A stretch of DNA of 64,000 nt, from positions 2,377,030 through 2,441,029 of the forward strand of contig JAPEIS010000011.1 in the NCBI GenBank assembly GCA_029531795.1, given 5' to 3'. Made by a program: the position numbers and the translations under genes. The stretch's first letter is position 1. Every line of letters begins with the position of its first letter. Source of the DNA: Sclerotinia nivalis. Taxonomy: Eukaryota > Ascomycota > Leotiomycetes > Helotiales > Sclerotiniaceae. Shown here one piece after another: positions 40,597-50,402 of the stretch. The notes below the pieces were generated by a model. The model had not been told where the DNA came from and ran no database searches. It saw only the letters and a program-made list of their open reading frames with translations.

Positions 40597-42221
40597 ATGA
40601 ATTTTCTAGATAATTTATTCAATTCGCCCAAAAGAGCTTCTAAGAGTTCTGGACCGGACTCACCGCACACTAAGCGAAATCACACCAAAAATGACGATTT
40701 TTCACCTTTTTAGATCTTTATTATATATATGAAATATTAAGATAATTTATTAAATTCTATATTTATAAAAAGATAATTAATCAAGATTTATTAAAAATTG
40801 AACAAAATATTTTTATTAATTTTTGTTTTGAAGTTATATATATTCGAAATCAAAGAAATGAAAAAATTCAAAAAAATCGCTTATTTTATATAGGGAAAAT
40901 ATGAAAAAAACGTTACACAATAAAAATTTTGAAAATTTCCAACTTTAAATACTTGTGATTCTCAATCAAAATTTATTAAAAATAAAATATATAATTTTCT
41001 GAAATCTTTATATAGTTAATTATTATATTCTAAAATTTCGATTGATTCTATTGGATAATGAAAAAGTTATTTGATATTTAATTTTATATGAGAAAATATG
41101 ATTTTTGCAGGGATTCTGTCACGAATTCGAATGGTGTGCGGTGAGTAGATTCCAGAACTCTTACAATCTCATCTTCAAACAACCCTATCAATAATCGTTC
41201 CTCTTCCTTTATTTCTCCCCCTTCGAGATCTGATACATCAATAGTCTCAAAACAAAAAAAGAATACTATCTACTATTCTCCTGCCTACAAAAAGAACTTC
41301 CAAATAATCGTATCTCTAAACAACGAAGAAATCCATTTCTTCAATATTATCGATTTCATCAAAAATCACCCAGATATACCTATTACCGATACAACTCAAA
41401 TAATCGATATAACCAAAATACAAACTACGCAAACAAGTATCGGCTTTAAGGATTTCGTTTATCACCTTGATATATTCGAAAAAATACAACAATTTTATAA
41501 ACAATTAAATATAACAAAGAAGAATACAAACAAAAAACATACAGAATTCATCGAAATAACTATCAAAAACAAACAAACGAAACTCGATATCAGACTTTCG
41601 TAAAAAAGACTAACAATCTATACAAAAGGCAAAACATTAACTTTAAAATTGTTTATCAAAGTTTACCCGAAATAACAAACGAATATTACTCTTGCATCCA
41701 AACTCGTATACATTATAATCACTACAACAAACAATATTAATATATATCAAGCTCTAAATACTATTATTATCGAATGTTTTCAGCAATACCATCGCGAAAA
41801 AGAAAACGAAGGAAACAGACTTCCGGAATCTATTATAATCGATATAAAGCAAGTATAAAAGCTTATAAATTCGAAAAAAGATATTCCCTATCCCTTCTGT
41901 ACCTTTTCCTTTATAAAAAATAAAGAGCTCACTATAATACCTTACAATTTCCTTAGAAAATACAAGAAAGAAGAAATTCGTACGACTTCCGATCATTTTG
42001 ATAACGAACCTTCTCACCATCGCAATACAGCTACATTGAAAATGGTTTTTGATATCTCCAACCAAATACGTCAAACTAGACAATCAACAAAGACCCCCTC
42101 GATCCCGATTAAAAAACCTTCGCAAAACCAATCCAAATCAAAAATAACAACGATTCCTTACCGAAAACACTGCAAAAAAGAAAGTGTCGGAACATGGTCA
42201 CGTGTTGTTACCCCACCTTGA
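40597..42221 (+). pseudogene. Family B third ORF, split by a MITE; function unknown
   Basis: ATG at 40597 opens a frame that runs to the MITE at 40643. Deleting the MITE and one TA lets the frame continue exactly in phase from 41164 to a TGA at 42219-42221, 367 codons in all with only three nonsense codons, all TAA. It begins MNFLDNLFNSPKRAS, has a Ser-rich then a mixed charged region (IDFIKNHPDIPITD, FVYHLDIFEKIQQFYKQL), and a basic tail. I see no transmembrane segment, zinc knuckle or catalytic motif, and recognise no family. It is on the sense strand, about 240 bp beyond the chromodomain and 210 bp before the 3' LTR. Confidence 0.6.
40643..41161. mobile_element. MITE with 28-bp TIRs (519 bp)
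   Basis: Left TIR 40643-40670 begins AGAGTTCTGGA and ends ACTCACCGCACAC; right TIR 41134-41161 is its inverse, differing only in the four central bases. TA flanks both ends (40641-40642, 41162-41163). The core is very AT-rich and non-coding. TA duplication suggests mobilisation by a Tc1/mariner/pogo-type transposase. The TIRs differ from those of transposon F. Confidence 0.85.
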
Positions 42222-42228
42222 TATATAA

Positions 42229-42244
42229 CCTCTCCGTACGGAGA
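42229..42244. repeat. Perfect 16-bp palindrome
   Basis: CTCTCCGTACGGAGAG, in the family B 3' non-coding region just past the third ORF. Role unknown. Confidence 0.6.
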
Positions 42245-42434
42245 GAACCTTAGAAGAAAAACAACTCATCATACAATACAATATTATTCATCTAATTTGA
42301 ATACCGTTGTTATCCCCTGTCTTCCCAACAGAAAGAAAGGCAAAAACAACTATAAAAAACAAACCTGTTTCACCAATACAAAAAATTAAAAAGAAAACTT
42401 GAAAGCAAATCAATTTTCTTTAAAAAAGAAATAA

Positions 42435-42560
42435 TATAACGATCCTATATTAATACCTTAAACCATTCTTTATTGTATTCTTTAATCCCTTCCGAAGAGA
42501 CCAAAATGTCTTAGAATTGTCTTGTATTTATTTCACCCTATATTCGCTTAGATTTATAAT
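42435..42560 (+). repeat. Family B 3' LTR, first half
   Basis: Matches 13287-13412. Ends in ATAAT, the decayed copy of the ATAGT target duplication created by element A. Confidence 0.9.
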
Positions 42561-43046
42561 TGTTACGCCGCTACAATCCTTTATCACTAAGAAGTGATCA
42601 AGGGACTTATAAAAAGACCATAATGATTTCTACTAAAGATCAAACAGAAGCTTAATGAGAATAAAGATATAACAATTATATTGTATAATAATTATAATAA
42701 TTAAACTAATAATTATTCTTAAACACCAAGCTCTACAAATAAAGGAATCCATCCTGCTTATATAAACCTTCATACTTAAGAGCCCTAGGAGCCCTCGAAG
42801 CTCCAATACTCTAGGAACATCGGGAACCTTCAAAGCTCCAATGCTCCAGAAGCATTGGGAGCCTTCGAAGCTCCAATACTCCAGGAACGTTGGGAGCCTT
42901 CGAAGCTCCAATACTCTATTATATGATTTGATATCAATATAATCTGTGCTTATTTGTTCTTACAACCATTTTAATCTCATACTAATTCGATCAAATCATA
43001 ACATGTATTCATATAATCGGTTATTGTAAAATCTATGATTATAACA
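42561..43046 (-). repeat. Family A 3' LTR (486 bp)
   Basis: Ends are TGTTAC/GTAACA type. On the plus strand a hairpin ATCACTAAGAAGTGAT (42583-42598) precedes TATAAAA (about 42608). The minus strand carries its own TATATAA (about 42760). Confidence 0.92.
42787..42918. repeat. 35-bp minisatellite inside the family A LTR
   Basis: About 3.7 units containing GAGCCTTCGAAGCTCCAAT and a variable CTCCAGGAACGTT half. The other LTR has the corresponding array at about 49030-49170. Confidence 0.85.
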
Positions 43047-43149
43047 TTACCCTTTATTTAGACTAAAACTTGTTTCAAGTTTATAAGGTAGGGATATATT
43101 CTGAAGAAAGTACAAAACTCTTTTTTCTTATTATGTTTTTTTTCAAAAT

Positions 43150-43798
43150 TAAGAAATCCTCATTTTCCGTTCGAAAACATTCCGAACAGATTCTTCTGGT
43201 TTAATCTATTAATAATTGTAAAGTTGAAATATCTTTTTGTTCTTATTATTACAATGAAAAACTTTGTTATATAAAAGACATTAATAATCCTTAATATTCT
43301 CATTGTTCCGAATATGTTTTGATTCGAATTTCTTGTGATACCGAATTTCTTTTGGAAGAAGATTGGGATCGAAAAATACCTCGTATTTCGGATTGGATTT
43401 CTTTAGATAAACAAAAAGAGAAATTAAATTGTGAAAAAAAGGAAGTGTTTGCTAAAATTTTGTGTTTATGTAAATAAAAGAAATTCCTATGTGATCGTAG
43501 AAAGCGGATGGCTGATTGTGGTTTTAAATATTTAGATGAATTGAATACTTTGGAAGAGAAAGAACGGTTGGCAAAAGAGTAAGTGAAGAAGGAGAGAGCA
43601 GGCGAGAATACTTCCGGTTCTAGCAATGCTTCGTTCGATCTTTTGGAAGATTTCGACTCTTCGTCTTTCTCGAATCCCCTTGATCCTTTTTGGGTAGATC
43701 CAGATATCGCTGATGGAACGCCTGTAGCTTTTCAGGGCAATTGAGATTCTTTCTGGGTTCCCAAGTGTTTTCTGAATATAGGTAATCGAGTCATTTGA
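43150..43798 (+). pseudogene. Antisense ORF between pol and 3' LTR of element A; function unknown
   Basis: A plus-strand frame, opposite to gag-pol, reads through about 200 codons with five nonsense codons (mostly TAA at likely Gln). It has spaced cysteines near 43217-43320 (NCKVEISFCSYYYNEKLC, then SHCSEY and ISCDTEF), an acidic EEDWDRKIPRISDW stretch, a highly charged coiled region (DELNTLEEKERLAKE) and an SSSFSNPLDPFW tail, ending at 43796-43798. The tail overlaps the antisense of the pol chromodomain. Cysteine spacing hints at a zinc-binding fold, but I recognise no family. The plus-strand TATA of the adjacent LTR could drive it. Confidence 0.55.
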
Positions 43799-46700
43799 TT
43801 AAATACTTTATTGTATTTCTGACGTATTTGCAATCTAGTATTATTTCGATATCATATTTGGCGTTCGGATTGATGAATTCGATTATAGTTTCTGATGTGT
43901 TCGGCACTTTTGATAACACTAGTTCGAATAAGGATATATAGAATACTAAATAGATATTTATAGTATTTAATAGCTTCAATCTGAAATTAATAGATCTTAC
44001 TATTTCTTCGATTTCGAATGATCCTAGTTTTTTGTGGTCTAGTTTATCACTTGGTTGTTGTATTTGAATGTTTCTTCGAATCAAATAAACTTTATCCCCC
44101 TTTTTAAAAGTAGATCTCATACTCCGTAATTTGTTGTAATATACAACTATTCTTAAAACTATGAATTATAAATCCAATGAAAATTGTTCGTATAATTCCT
44201 TGATTTCCGATATATCTTTTATAACTTCGTCGACATTCGTTATTTGTAGGAGTAATGAATAATAAACTAATAGAGTATATCCATAATTAATATATACTAG
44301 TATTACCTTTATTGTTTTTGTCTTTGATATATTATATACGAATTGAATTAAAAGTAGTAATTCAATCTAATTGTCTTATTTATAATTGATATAACAATAT
44401 AAATAAGTTTCCATTGTCTGATTTAGATGTTCTATTTGGTTATCTGTTTGGGGGTGAAATACAGTAGATAGTTTGTATTTGATTTCAAACAATACTATAA
44501 AAGTAATCCAGAATTTTGATATAAAAAGTTTATCTCTATTTGAAATTATTTCTTTTGGTATATTATGTATACTGATTATGTTTCGTAGGAATATATAAGT
44601 TAGATTATCTGTTATCCATTTTTTACAGAATAGTATCATATAAACAAATTTCGTTAATCTATTTGTCATTACTAGAATAGAATTGTATTTCTTTAGTATA
44701 ACTAGTTTTTTGGATATAGATAGTTTTACTACAAAATCCTATATAATGGACTTTCAAGGTTGAATAAATAATTCAAGAATCTTGAACTGATCATATGGAG
44801 TATGCCTAACAGCTTTGTTCTGTATGCAGGTGTTGCAGTTCCCAATTACTTTTTCAATTGTAGTTTTCATTTTTGGAAAATAAACTTCTTTCTTGATTCT
44901 GGCAAAAATTCTAGTTATTCTTTGATGCTTATAAGCTGGAAGCTCGTATTGTTCTCGAATATATCCTTCAGTTAGTCTAAAAGGTATATATAATTTGTTG
45001 TGGAAGTATATGAACCTTTTGTCGATGTTGAATCCTTTTTCCAAATTGTTTGTATTCTTGAGGATTCGTTTCGTAGTAGCATTTTGTTTATATTCTGCTT
45101 TCAATTGCTCCTTGATTGTATTGTAATCTACTCTAGAAAAAACAGCAAGTTGTAGTTTGTTATGTACTAATATATTATTTTCTTCTTTTAAGATCATATA
45201 TGTTTTGTATATTTTATTTTATAAATATTCCGGTTTTCTATTAAGAGTATCAGTTTTAGTGTTTTCTATTCCTTTGATATATGAAATGCGAAAATTGTAG
45301 ACAGCTATAGTTTCAGATCATCTAATCTGCTATCTGTTTAATTCCTTCGTTATAATGAAGTAAATTAGGTTCTTATGATTGATATATATCTGCACTATAT
45401 ATTTCGATTCTTCCAAATAGATTCTCCATTCTTTAAATGCTTCGATTATAGTTAGCAACTTTTTGTTGTAAATCTCATAATTCAATTCTATTAGCAATAG
45501 TTTTCGGGAATAATAGACTATTGATTGTTATTTCTTATTCGTTTTTGACTGACTTAATACTGCCTCTAGAGTGTAATCCGAAGAATCGGTCTCGATTTCA
45601 ATTGATAGTTCCGGATCGAACGATAGAAGTATTGGTTCTTTTATGAAAGCTTGTTTGAGTAGTTCAAAAGCTTTCTGTGCTTTTTCTGTTTATTGGAATT
45701 CTCCCTGATTCTTTTTGGTTATTTCGGATATCGGAGTTGTTATTTTCGAATAATCTTTAATGAATCTGTGATAGAAGTTGGCAAATCCTAAGAAGGATTG
45801 TACTTCTTTAATACTTGTAGGTTGATTCTATTCTTGAATAGTCTGTAATTTGTTTGAATTCATCTTGAGTCCTCCTGGAAAGATTGTATAGCCTAAAAAT
45901 TCCGTTTTCGTGATGTGGAATATACATTTGCTGGGTTTGTATTAAAGATCTGCTTTTTCCAAGTATACTAAAATATTGTTGATATTTTGAATGTATTGTC
46001 CTAGAATCTCCGAATAGATTAATATGTCATCCAAATAACAAATATAACAAATATCGAGATACTTTTTCAATATGTTGTTTACCAAATGTATATATATTGC
46101 TGGTACATTGATTAATCTAAATGGTATAATTTGATATTTGTATAGTCTGTATCGAGTTCTGAATATTATTTTCCATTCTTTACCTTTCTTCATTTTGATT
46201 AGATGGAAGTCATTTCGTAAATCAAACTTGGAGAAGATTTTGGCTTTCTTTAATCGATCTCTCAATTCCGTAGCTAATGGAAATAGATATCGATCTTTGA
46301 TTGTTATATTGTTGAGCTTACAGTAATCTATATATAGCTTTTTGGTTTTATTCTTTTTAGATGTATATAATATAGAGCTAGCTGTTTGTGAGATGGATTC
46401 CCTGATTCATTCTTTCTTTAAACTATCATCAATATATTTCTTGAGTGTTTTCAAGTCTTTTTTCGATATTTGATAAATAGATCCAAATGGAGGCATCTTT
46501 CCTTCCATTAGTATTATTTCGTGATCCTATAGTTTGTATTCTGGTAAAGCTTCGTAGCTCTTTCATTTTTCGAAAAGTTTTGCGTATTTTCTATATTCCA
46601 CTAGTATATCCGTCAGTAAAGGATCCTGGGCTTGGTATCCTACATCGATGGGATTGTTCGCCTTCAACTCCCTAAAGTGTATATTCAGTCTTGTAGATTC
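43690..46700 (-). pseudogene. Family A pol: RT, RNase H, integrase, chromodomain
   Basis: Reading leftwards: RT frame 46265-45942 with KIFSKFDLRNDFHLIKMKKG and the active-site box YLDDILIYS intact. The integrase zinc region is at 45197-44754 (KHQRITRIFARIKKE, NCNTCIQNK). The integrase core is at 44669-44376 (MTNRLTKF, SNRDKLFISKFW, HPQTDNQIEHLNQTME). The C-terminal chromodomain is at about 43840-43690 (YDIEIILDCKYVRNTIKYL, a TGA at the Trp site, then TWEPRKNLNCPEKLQAFHQ). Stops separate the pieces. All typical chromovirus domains are present. Confidence 0.85.
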
Positions 46701-47130
46701 GTATATATCTCGATGATCACAATCGTATTAATCGAGTATCAAAGTTCCTCGATTCCAATTAATATTGGGATTGTACTGTATCAACTATAGTATACTCAAT
46801 ATAACCTGGTGATTCTTTAGTAGAATTATATCAAGTTGTATAAACTCATGATATTCACTTATCTATATTTCGATTAACTTGGTCTCCATTCGTACTATCC
46901 CATTTTCAGCATCAATTAATTATTTATCTACTAATTGCAATATATATAAATATTTCTTTATTTGGAACCTTATACTAATTTCTTACGCAATTTCTTATAC
47001 AATAAAATTTCCGATTGTTTTAAAATCTATCATAACTCTAAGCCAATACCCATTAATTATAACCATCAGATTAATCTATCTGTTGTATCTTGTAGCATTT
47101 AATTGCCTATTTTGATCCGTTCGGTTGTTT

Positions 47131-47196
47131 TGATCAACTTGATCAATTTGATCAATTTAATCAATTTAATCAATTTAGTCAATTTGATCAATTTAG
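47131..47196. repeat. 9-bp tandem repeat (GATCAATTT)
   Basis: Seven or so units of GATCAATTT/AATCAATTT between gag and pol of element A. Related TTGATCAA-type stretches recur at about 54915-54965 and 55905-55950. Confidence 0.75.
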
Positions 47197-47799
47197 CGAT
47201 TTAATTGACCAAATAGAGAAATATTCCAACTATCTTTTTCCTCATCGTTTGTAATTGCTTGATCGATAGAAATTTCATCATCAAGTATATTTTTCCATTT
47301 GGTGGCTAAAGATAGTCCTTATATAACTCAAAGAAAATATTCTATTACTTATAAAGGTTATATAATTTGGGCTTATATCAAATATTCATCCTCTATTTGT
47401 TGTATTAGATATGTTTTGTATATAAGATGATTAATATCGTAATAGGAATAAATGACTTCCTATATTTCTTCTGATTCGGGTATTTTCATATAATAATATA
47501 AGGTTCTTTCGACAAAAAAGAAATTGATTATAATTTTGTATTATAAGATTCTATACTTATCGATGATTCTTGCCTTATAAATTTCTCCCTTTACAATACC
47601 TTTCACATTTAGATCGTCATTGTAAGTTCCTTCATTTGTTTCTCCAAATCTCTAAATTCGACGATTCCATTCATCGATGTACTATATAGTCCAAAGTTCC
47701 CCTGAACTTGGTTTTCGATTGATCTATAAAATTGATTCTTCTTTTGAATCTTCTAATTCTTCGAATTGATTATCCTTTAATTGTTCTTTAAAACCTAAG

Positions 47800-48640
47800 T
47801 CCATACAATTTAGAGCACATAACTGGGGTGCAAATGTTGTATTGAATTGCTTCTTGTTTTTCCAAGGTTTCTTATTTCGATTGAAGTTTTCTTGTTTCTT
47901 TTAGCGATGAATTGCAGCTCTATATCCTGATTGCCTGTATTCGAAACATAACTTCTTATTTCTATACTTATCCATTTTTTCCTTGGATGGCTTCCCTTGA
48001 ATGATAACATCCAGTTTTATCGGATCTCTATAGCTTTCATTCCTAGCTTGTCGTTGTCTTCCTTCGTTTCGCTTGTAATTCTGATCCGAATGGTTTTGGA
48101 ACTTTTTATCTCGCTGATATTCGTAAAGCCGATTATCGATCTTAATTACGAGTTTTATCATTTTGTTGATGTTCGTAGGTTCGATGCCCTTTGCAAGTTC
48201 CAATTTTACATAATCCTTAAGGCCGCAATAGAAATAGCTTAGCAAAGCCTACTGATCCCATCTAGTTTGATTAGTATATTGTCTGAATTCCGTAGCATAA
48301 TTAATCGCTGCCCTGATTTGTTTCAAAACGAATAAATTTCGTTCGGCTGTTTTAATCTCGTCGATATCCCCAAATACTTGTTCGATTTCTCTTTTGAATC
48401 CTGCAAAGCTTTCGAAAATGGTTCGTGTGATTATTATATAATGATCTTTAGACTTAATAAAGTAATCTTTGAAATAAGATTGAATCTATTTGGTTGTTTC
48501 TTTATAAAGGTAAAAAAAGATATACAGACTATAATTGTCGAGAGTCACAAATTTGGCAATGTTGAATTTGAAGTACATTTCGTTTTGAAGTAGAAAGATT
48601 TCGAGTTCCCTTCAATTGCTATAATACTTGTCAGGCATTG
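47800..48640 (-). pseudogene. Family A gag with degraded zinc knuckle
   Basis: The minus-strand frame reads KREIEQVFGDIDEIKTAER, NYATEFRQYTNQTRWD, LLSYFYCGLKDYVKLELAKG, the Retrotrans_gag pattern. A knuckle LCFEYRQSGYRAAIHR follows, in which Cys and His of CCHC are replaced by Tyr, as C-to-T/G-to-A change would produce. The part 48245-47901 is open for 114 codons. Confidence 0.75.
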
Positions 48641-48810
48641 CTATTCGTAAAGTTTCTATGATCTGTACTAGGACAGGGTCGGCATCTGGTAGCTCGACAT
48701 CACCATTGTTGTTGTTATTGTTCGGGGGGGTATTAGTGATAGAATCTTGCGAAGATATAGCGAAATGAGATATACTAAGTCGGTGTTTGAGTTAGTAAAA
48801 GTACTCAAAG

Positions 48811-49296
48811 TATTACATTGCTATAATCCTTTATTACTAAAAAATAATCAAGGGATTTATAGAAAAGCTGTAATGATTTCTATTAAAAATCAAATAGAGG
48901 CTTAATGAAAATAAAGATATAATGATTATATTGTATAATAACTATAATGATTAAACTAATAATTGTTCTTGAATATTAAGCTTTACAAATAAAGGAATCC
49001 ATTCTGCTTATATAGACCTTTGTACTTGGGAGCCCTAGGAGCCCTCGAAGCTCCAATGCTCCAAAAGCGTCGGGAGCCTTCAAAGCTCCAATGCTCCAAA
49101 AGCATTGGAAGCCTTCGAAGCTCCAATACTCCAGGAGCGTTGGGAGTCTTCAAAGCTCCAATGCTCTATCACATGATCTGATACCAACATAGTCTATGCT
49201 CGTTTGTTCCTACGACCATTTTAATCTCATACTAATTCGATCAAATCATAATGTGTATTCACACGATCGGTTACTGTAAGATCCGTGATCGTAACA
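48811..49296 (-). repeat. Family A 5' LTR (486 bp)
   Basis: Same length as the 3' LTR, with the left end decayed from TGTTAC to TATTAC. Minus-strand TATATAA at about 49010 is the likely element promoter. Confidence 0.92.
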
Positions 49297-49301
49297 ATAG
49301 T

Positions 49302-49420
49302 CCCCTTCGAGGAGATCATAAAAAGCTCAACTTCATTATCTTTTGTACAACAGTTTGTTATTCTCTAGTATAGATTAATTGATTCATCCTATTATGTCTT
49401 GAATTAAGACCATCGTCACA
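49302..49420 (+). repeat. Family B 3' LTR, second half
   Basis: Aligns without gaps to 13413-13531 (119 bp each). The differences seen are transitions. It preserves the original end ATCGTCACA. Confidence 0.92.
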
Positions 49421-49425
49421 ATCGA

Positions 49426-50204
49426 AGATCCTTCGGTTTATATTGTAGCTAGTCTAATTCTGGAATAGACTTTTGATTTGTTCCGGTATTTTTATTTCTT
49501 TATATACTTTTTATTTTATATGAATCTGTTTATATAGAATATATTTTTGAGGAAATATTTTCGATATCAATAAAAGAAAGCTGTATATATATTATTCTTT
49601 GAATAATAATTGTTTGATTTTTATATCTTCGAGATTTTATATATCTTTTTGTTTAGGAATTTGATTATATTGTAGATTGAAATAATTATTTTAATTACAA
49701 ATATATTGTTTATTAATAGATTATATCAATTATTTATTTGTTAAGTTATAATATATTTCTTTTTTTTATTCGAAGATATGATTATTATAGGAAAACCGGT
49801 TTTCTTGTTTTCTATATTGCAAATCTTCTATTTGTTTCTATAGATCTTTTAATAATGGAATATTATAAAAATAGAAATCACCGATTTAATAGAAGTTATA
49901 TATTCTTACTTTTATTCTTCTTTTAATTAAATCTCTTTATATTTTTTATCTTTCTTTTATTCAGTGAATATAAATTTCAATAACGAATTTTATATTTTTT
50001 TGTTTTTCATTTCTATATTTAATTATATTATTTTCGAATTAGAAATTAATATTTATAGAGTTTCGATAGTGAAAGTAGTTTTATATCTTTTTGTAATTAG
50101 AGAATCTATTTCTTTTTATAGAATTGAGAAAAAGATAAATCTCGATTTTTTCTTTAAACAAGTAAATTGTTTCTTTTTGTTTGTTTCTTGTAGAGAAATA
50201 AGAG
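49426..50204. other. AT-rich sequence without identifiable features
   Basis: Extremely AT-rich and stop-laden on both strands. Short open frames (49738-49926, 49964-50239) are composed of Phe/Tyr/Ile-rich low-complexity sequence. Probably ancient decayed transposon. Confidence 0.5.
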
Positions 50205-50402
50205 TACCGGAACAGGCCGGAGGCCTGTTCCAGGATTAGACTGGCTACGGCATAAACCGGAGGACCTTCGGTCCCCGGTGACGTCCCGATCGGGGGCGCT
50301 AGCGCCCTATAGGGGATATATAAACAGCCCTTCGGGCTGTATAATACGAAATCAGTTAAACCAATTCTTCTTCTTTTTGCAATAAGCTCTATAATTCATC
50401 AC
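50205..50402 (+). repeat. GC-rich hairpin islet, probable solo LTR of another family
   Basis: About 150 bp of GC-rich sequence in an AT-rich desert. It holds an inverted repeat GGAACAGGCC/GGCCTGTTCC (50209-50231), GGACCTTCGGTCC, palindrome GGGCGCTAGCGCCC (50294-50307), TATATAAA (50317) and hairpin CAGCCCTTCGGGCTG (50325-50339). Layout matches the family D LTR (hairpin, TATA, hairpin) without sharing its sequence. No TSD or partner LTR found. Confidence 0.5.

Larger units (their letters stand above)
42561..49296 (-). mobile_element. Family A Ty3/Gypsy chromovirus, full length (6736 bp)
   Basis: 486-bp LTRs at 42561-43046 (3' end of the element) and 48811-49296 (5' end). TSD is ATAGT at 49297-49301 and ATAAT at 42556-42560, the single difference being a G-to-A transition. 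It splits the family B 3' LTR, whose uninterrupted form at 13401-13425 shows the target. Minus strand order: gag, RT with intact YLDD, RNase H, integrase, chromodomain. An extra plus-strand frame lies between pol and the 3' LTR. Confidence 0.95.
13287..49420 (+). mobile_element. Family B Ty3/Gypsy chromovirus, outermost element of a nested stack
   Basis: The LTRs start TGTGACGATCC and end ATCGTCACA. The 5' LTR is 13287-13531; the 3' LTR is 42435-42560 plus 49302-49420, split by another element. A perfect 5-bp target duplication ATCGA flanks the whole (13282-13286 and 49421-49425). After subtracting five direct insertions (14991-34168, 37458-37745, 38017-39868, 40643-41161, 42561-49296) the element is about 7.5 kb. 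Order: gag (13.7-14.7 kb), protease/RT/RNase H/integrase (34.2-37.5 kb), chromodomain (about 40.1-40.3 kb) and a third ORF (40597-42221). Stops are frequent and the LTR differences I compared are transitions, so the copy is dead. Confidence 0.9.

Noticed and set aside
42633..42911. 92-codon open frame on the minus strand
   Set aside because: It is a by-product of the 35-bp minisatellite in the family A LTR.
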